A stretch of DNA of 7,703 nucleotides from NCBI GenBank assembly GCA_013140405.1, contig JABFSV010000208.1, positions 1-7,703 of the forward strand. Direction: 5' to 3'. This DNA is from Methyloglobulus sp. Lineage in GTDB: Bacteria; Pseudomonadota; Gammaproteobacteria; Methylococcales; Methylomonadaceae. A model generated the notes under the pieces. That model searched no databases and was not told where the DNA came from. It worked only from the letters and a program-made list of their open reading frames with translations. A program made the translations under genes and the position numbers. Shown here piece by piece: positions 7,060 through 7,703 of the stretch. How positions within the stretch are numbered: position 1 is the stretch's first letter; each line of letters starts with the position of its first letter.

Positions 7060-7356
7060 ATGAAGAACATTATCGTAATACTCATTATTGTAGGCCTGGG
7101 CTGGTATGGCAACCAAAAATACCGAGCCCATCAACAAAAACTACAATCTGATACCTCAGAAACAACAATGGAGTATGTCGCCAATTCAGAACCTGATGCC
7201 CCCATAAACAGTAATCAGTTCAAATGTGATGGTAGAACCCATTGCTCTCAAATGACTTCATGTGAAGAAGCAAAGTTTTATCTAAACAATTGCCCCGATA
7301 CCAAAATGGATGGTAATCACGACGGTGTTCCTTGTGAAAAACAATGGTGTCGGTAA
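7060..7356 (+). CDS. Small membrane-anchored or secreted Excalibur-domain protein
   Basis: The protein has 98 residues from ATG 7060. Residues 2-15 are a hydrophobic N-terminal segment (KNIIVILIIVGLGWYG) acting as anchor or uncleaved signal. A polar spacer runs from 20 to about 52. Residues 53-97 form an Excalibur calcium-binding domain with C56, C62, C68, C78, C92 and C97 and the signature MDGNHDGVPCE (83-93), whose Asp/Asn spacing resembles an EF-hand-like loop. Six cysteines suit disulfides outside the cytoplasm. By family knowledge such domains are found in extracytoplasmic proteins, often with nucleases; no nuclease domain is present here, and the function is unknown. An in-frame TTG at 7006 would add 18 polar residues before the hydrophobic segment, so ATG 7060 is preferred. 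TATAAA (7032-7037) could be a -10, but no clear -35 or Shine-Dalgarno is seen. It lies alone between a repeat and an insertion sequence. Confidence 0.85.
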   Translation: MKNIIVILIIVGLGWYGNQKYRAHQQKLQSDTSETTMEYVANSEPDAPINSNQFKCDGRTHCSQMTSCEEAKFYLNNCPDTKMDGNHDGVPCEKQWCR

Positions 7357-7392
7357 GATTTAATTTATGAGTGGTTTATTATTTTTTGACTT

Positions 7393-7429
7393 CCATGGCC
7401 GAAAGGGGCATGTTGCCCCGTTCGCATGG
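7393..7429. repeat. 37-base imperfect palindrome downstream of the Excalibur gene
   Basis: GGGGCA (7405-7410) pairs with TGCCCC (7414-7419) around a TGT loop. The stem continues after one A/G mismatch with CGAA (7400-7403) to TTCG (7421-7424) and, past a 2-base bulge, CCATG (7393-7397) to CATGG (7425-7429). It begins 37 bases after the Excalibur stop and could end that transcript, although only three T follow. A T-run (7382-7387) precedes it, which does not help termination on either strand. Confidence 0.65.
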
Positions 7430-7486
7430 TTTCCGCGTAGTTCAGGATGACGGTACAAACAAAACGTATGTGACGGGGTTGCAAAC

Positions 7487-7505
7487 CTGTCTCTTGATCA
7501 CATTT
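7487..7505 (+). repeat. Terminal inverted repeat of the IS50-like element (19 bases)
   Basis: The sequence CTGTCTCTTGATCACATTT agrees with the Tn5 inside end CTGTCTCTTGATCAGATCT at 17 of 19 positions, including the first 14 without a break. In Tn5 this end is bound by transposase and its GATC sites make it sensitive to Dam methylation. Here one GATC remains (7496-7499). The mate end is outside the window. Confidence 0.88.
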
Positions 7506-7524
7506 TACTTGAGAAACAAACTAT

Positions 7525-7548
7525 AACCCTATAAATAAATATAGGGTT
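7525..7548. promoter_or_regulatory. Hairpin in the transposase leader
   Basis: AACCCTATA (7525-7533) and TATAGGGTT (7540-7548) are perfect complements with the 6-base loop AATAAA. The structure ends 10 bases before the transposase ATG, and its right arm contains GGG (7544-7546), the only Shine-Dalgarno-like bases ahead of that start. An RNA entering from outside the element would fold and hide it, as is known for IS10 and IS50 read-through transcripts. The regulatory role is inferred. Confidence 0.6.
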
Positions 7549-7558
7549 TGTAATAAGT

Positions 7559-7703
7559 ATGATTCCAACAGATGAGCTAGGGTGGTCACAACAACTCTTT
7601 GGCGGAAGCGACCTAGGGGATGCCAGACGGACAGCGCGGTTAGTTGACGTGGCGGCACGCATGGCGAAACAGGTAGGCAGTTCGCTGGCGAAGAGTTGTG
7701 ACG
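7559..7703 (+). CDS. IS4-family (IS50/Tn5-like) transposase, first 48 codons
   Basis: An open frame begins at ATG 7559 and runs off the right edge. The 48 residues begin MIPTDELGWSQQLF and contain LGDARRTARLV (19-29) and VAARMAKQVGSSL (31-43). They correspond to the N-terminal DNA-binding domain of Tn5 transposase, which starts MITS and has LGDPRRTARLVNVAAQLAK in the same place. Arginines in that RRTAR segment contact the transposon end in Tn5. The catalytic DDE residues lie beyond the window, so activity cannot be assessed. Position 53 bases inside the terminal repeat and inward orientation fit a transposase encoded at the element's left end. The start lacks a free Shine-Dalgarno; the leader hairpin and weak start are consistent with the low expression typical of such genes. 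Confidence 0.88.
   Translation, partial: MIPTDELGWSQQLFGGSDLGDARRTARLVDVAARMAKQVGSSLAKSCD

Larger units (their letters stand above)
7487..7703 (+). mobile_element. Left end of an IS50/Tn5-like insertion sequence (IS4 family), continuing past the window
   Basis: The element is defined by a terminal sequence at 7487-7505 that is nearly the Tn5 inside end and, 53 bases inside it, by the start of a Tn5-type transposase gene reading inward. Between them lie a GATC site, an AT-rich promoter-like region (TTGAGA 7509-7514, TATAAA 7530-7535, with a short spacer of 15) and a 9-base-arm hairpin. Elements of this family make 9-base target duplications. The nine bases just outside are GTTGCAAAC (7478-7486), whose second copy should flank the unseen right end. 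Whether the element is intact cannot be judged here. Confidence 0.88.

Noticed and set aside
7367..7450. A 27-codon open frame starting ATG AGT GGT between the Excalibur gene and the insertion sequence.
   Set aside because: It has no ribosome-binding site and runs through the palindrome at 7393-7429, whose pairing explains the base pattern better than coding.

Overview
The window reads as chromosomal DNA of a gammaproteobacterium. It carries ubiquinone biosynthesis (UbiH), the PilS/PilR type IV pilus two-component pair in its Pseudomonas-like form, and a SucC/SucD pair close to the E. coli proteins. The moderate GC content and overall gene style would suit a methanotroph-type lineage (Methylococcales) or a relative. 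That placement is an impression, not something the sequence proves.

Layout: (1) Bases 1-906 hold the 3' two thirds of ubiH on the + strand. (2) Bases 907-1188 are a gene-free stretch with a strong sigma-70-type promoter (TTAACA-17-TATATT with an extended -10). It drives a 160-residue, single-membrane-span protein with a long Ala/Pro/Lys linker (1189-1671), which I do not recognise. (3) A structured 93-base gap separates this gene from the convergent pilR. (4) pilS and pilR (4739 down to 1765, - strand) form a two-gene operon with an ATGA overlap. (5) A 129-base divergent intergenic region leads to sucC and sucD (4869-6904, + strand), also with an ATGA overlap. (6) Directly after sucD lies a 72-base inverted repeat of REP/MITE type, then a small membrane-anchored Excalibur-domain protein (7060-7356). 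(7) From base 7487 to the right edge is the left end of an IS50/Tn5-like insertion sequence. It has a 19-base terminal sequence almost matching the Tn5 inside end, a leader hairpin, and the first 48 codons of the transposase.

The genes do not form one pathway. UbiH serves respiratory quinone synthesis, SucCD serves the TCA cycle, and PilSR is a regulatory pair expected to act with sigma-54 RNA polymerase on pilin promoters, none of which are in the window. The left part is an ordinary core region. The right 800 bases are accessory in character: an inverted repeat, a small secreted or membrane protein, a palindrome and an insertion sequence. I see no CRISPR array, tRNA, rRNA, phage or defence cassette, and no convincing new multi-gene system. 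The items most worth a second look are the insertion-sequence end with its self-regulatory features, the inverted repeat with a competing hairpin, and the unrecognised 160-residue protein.
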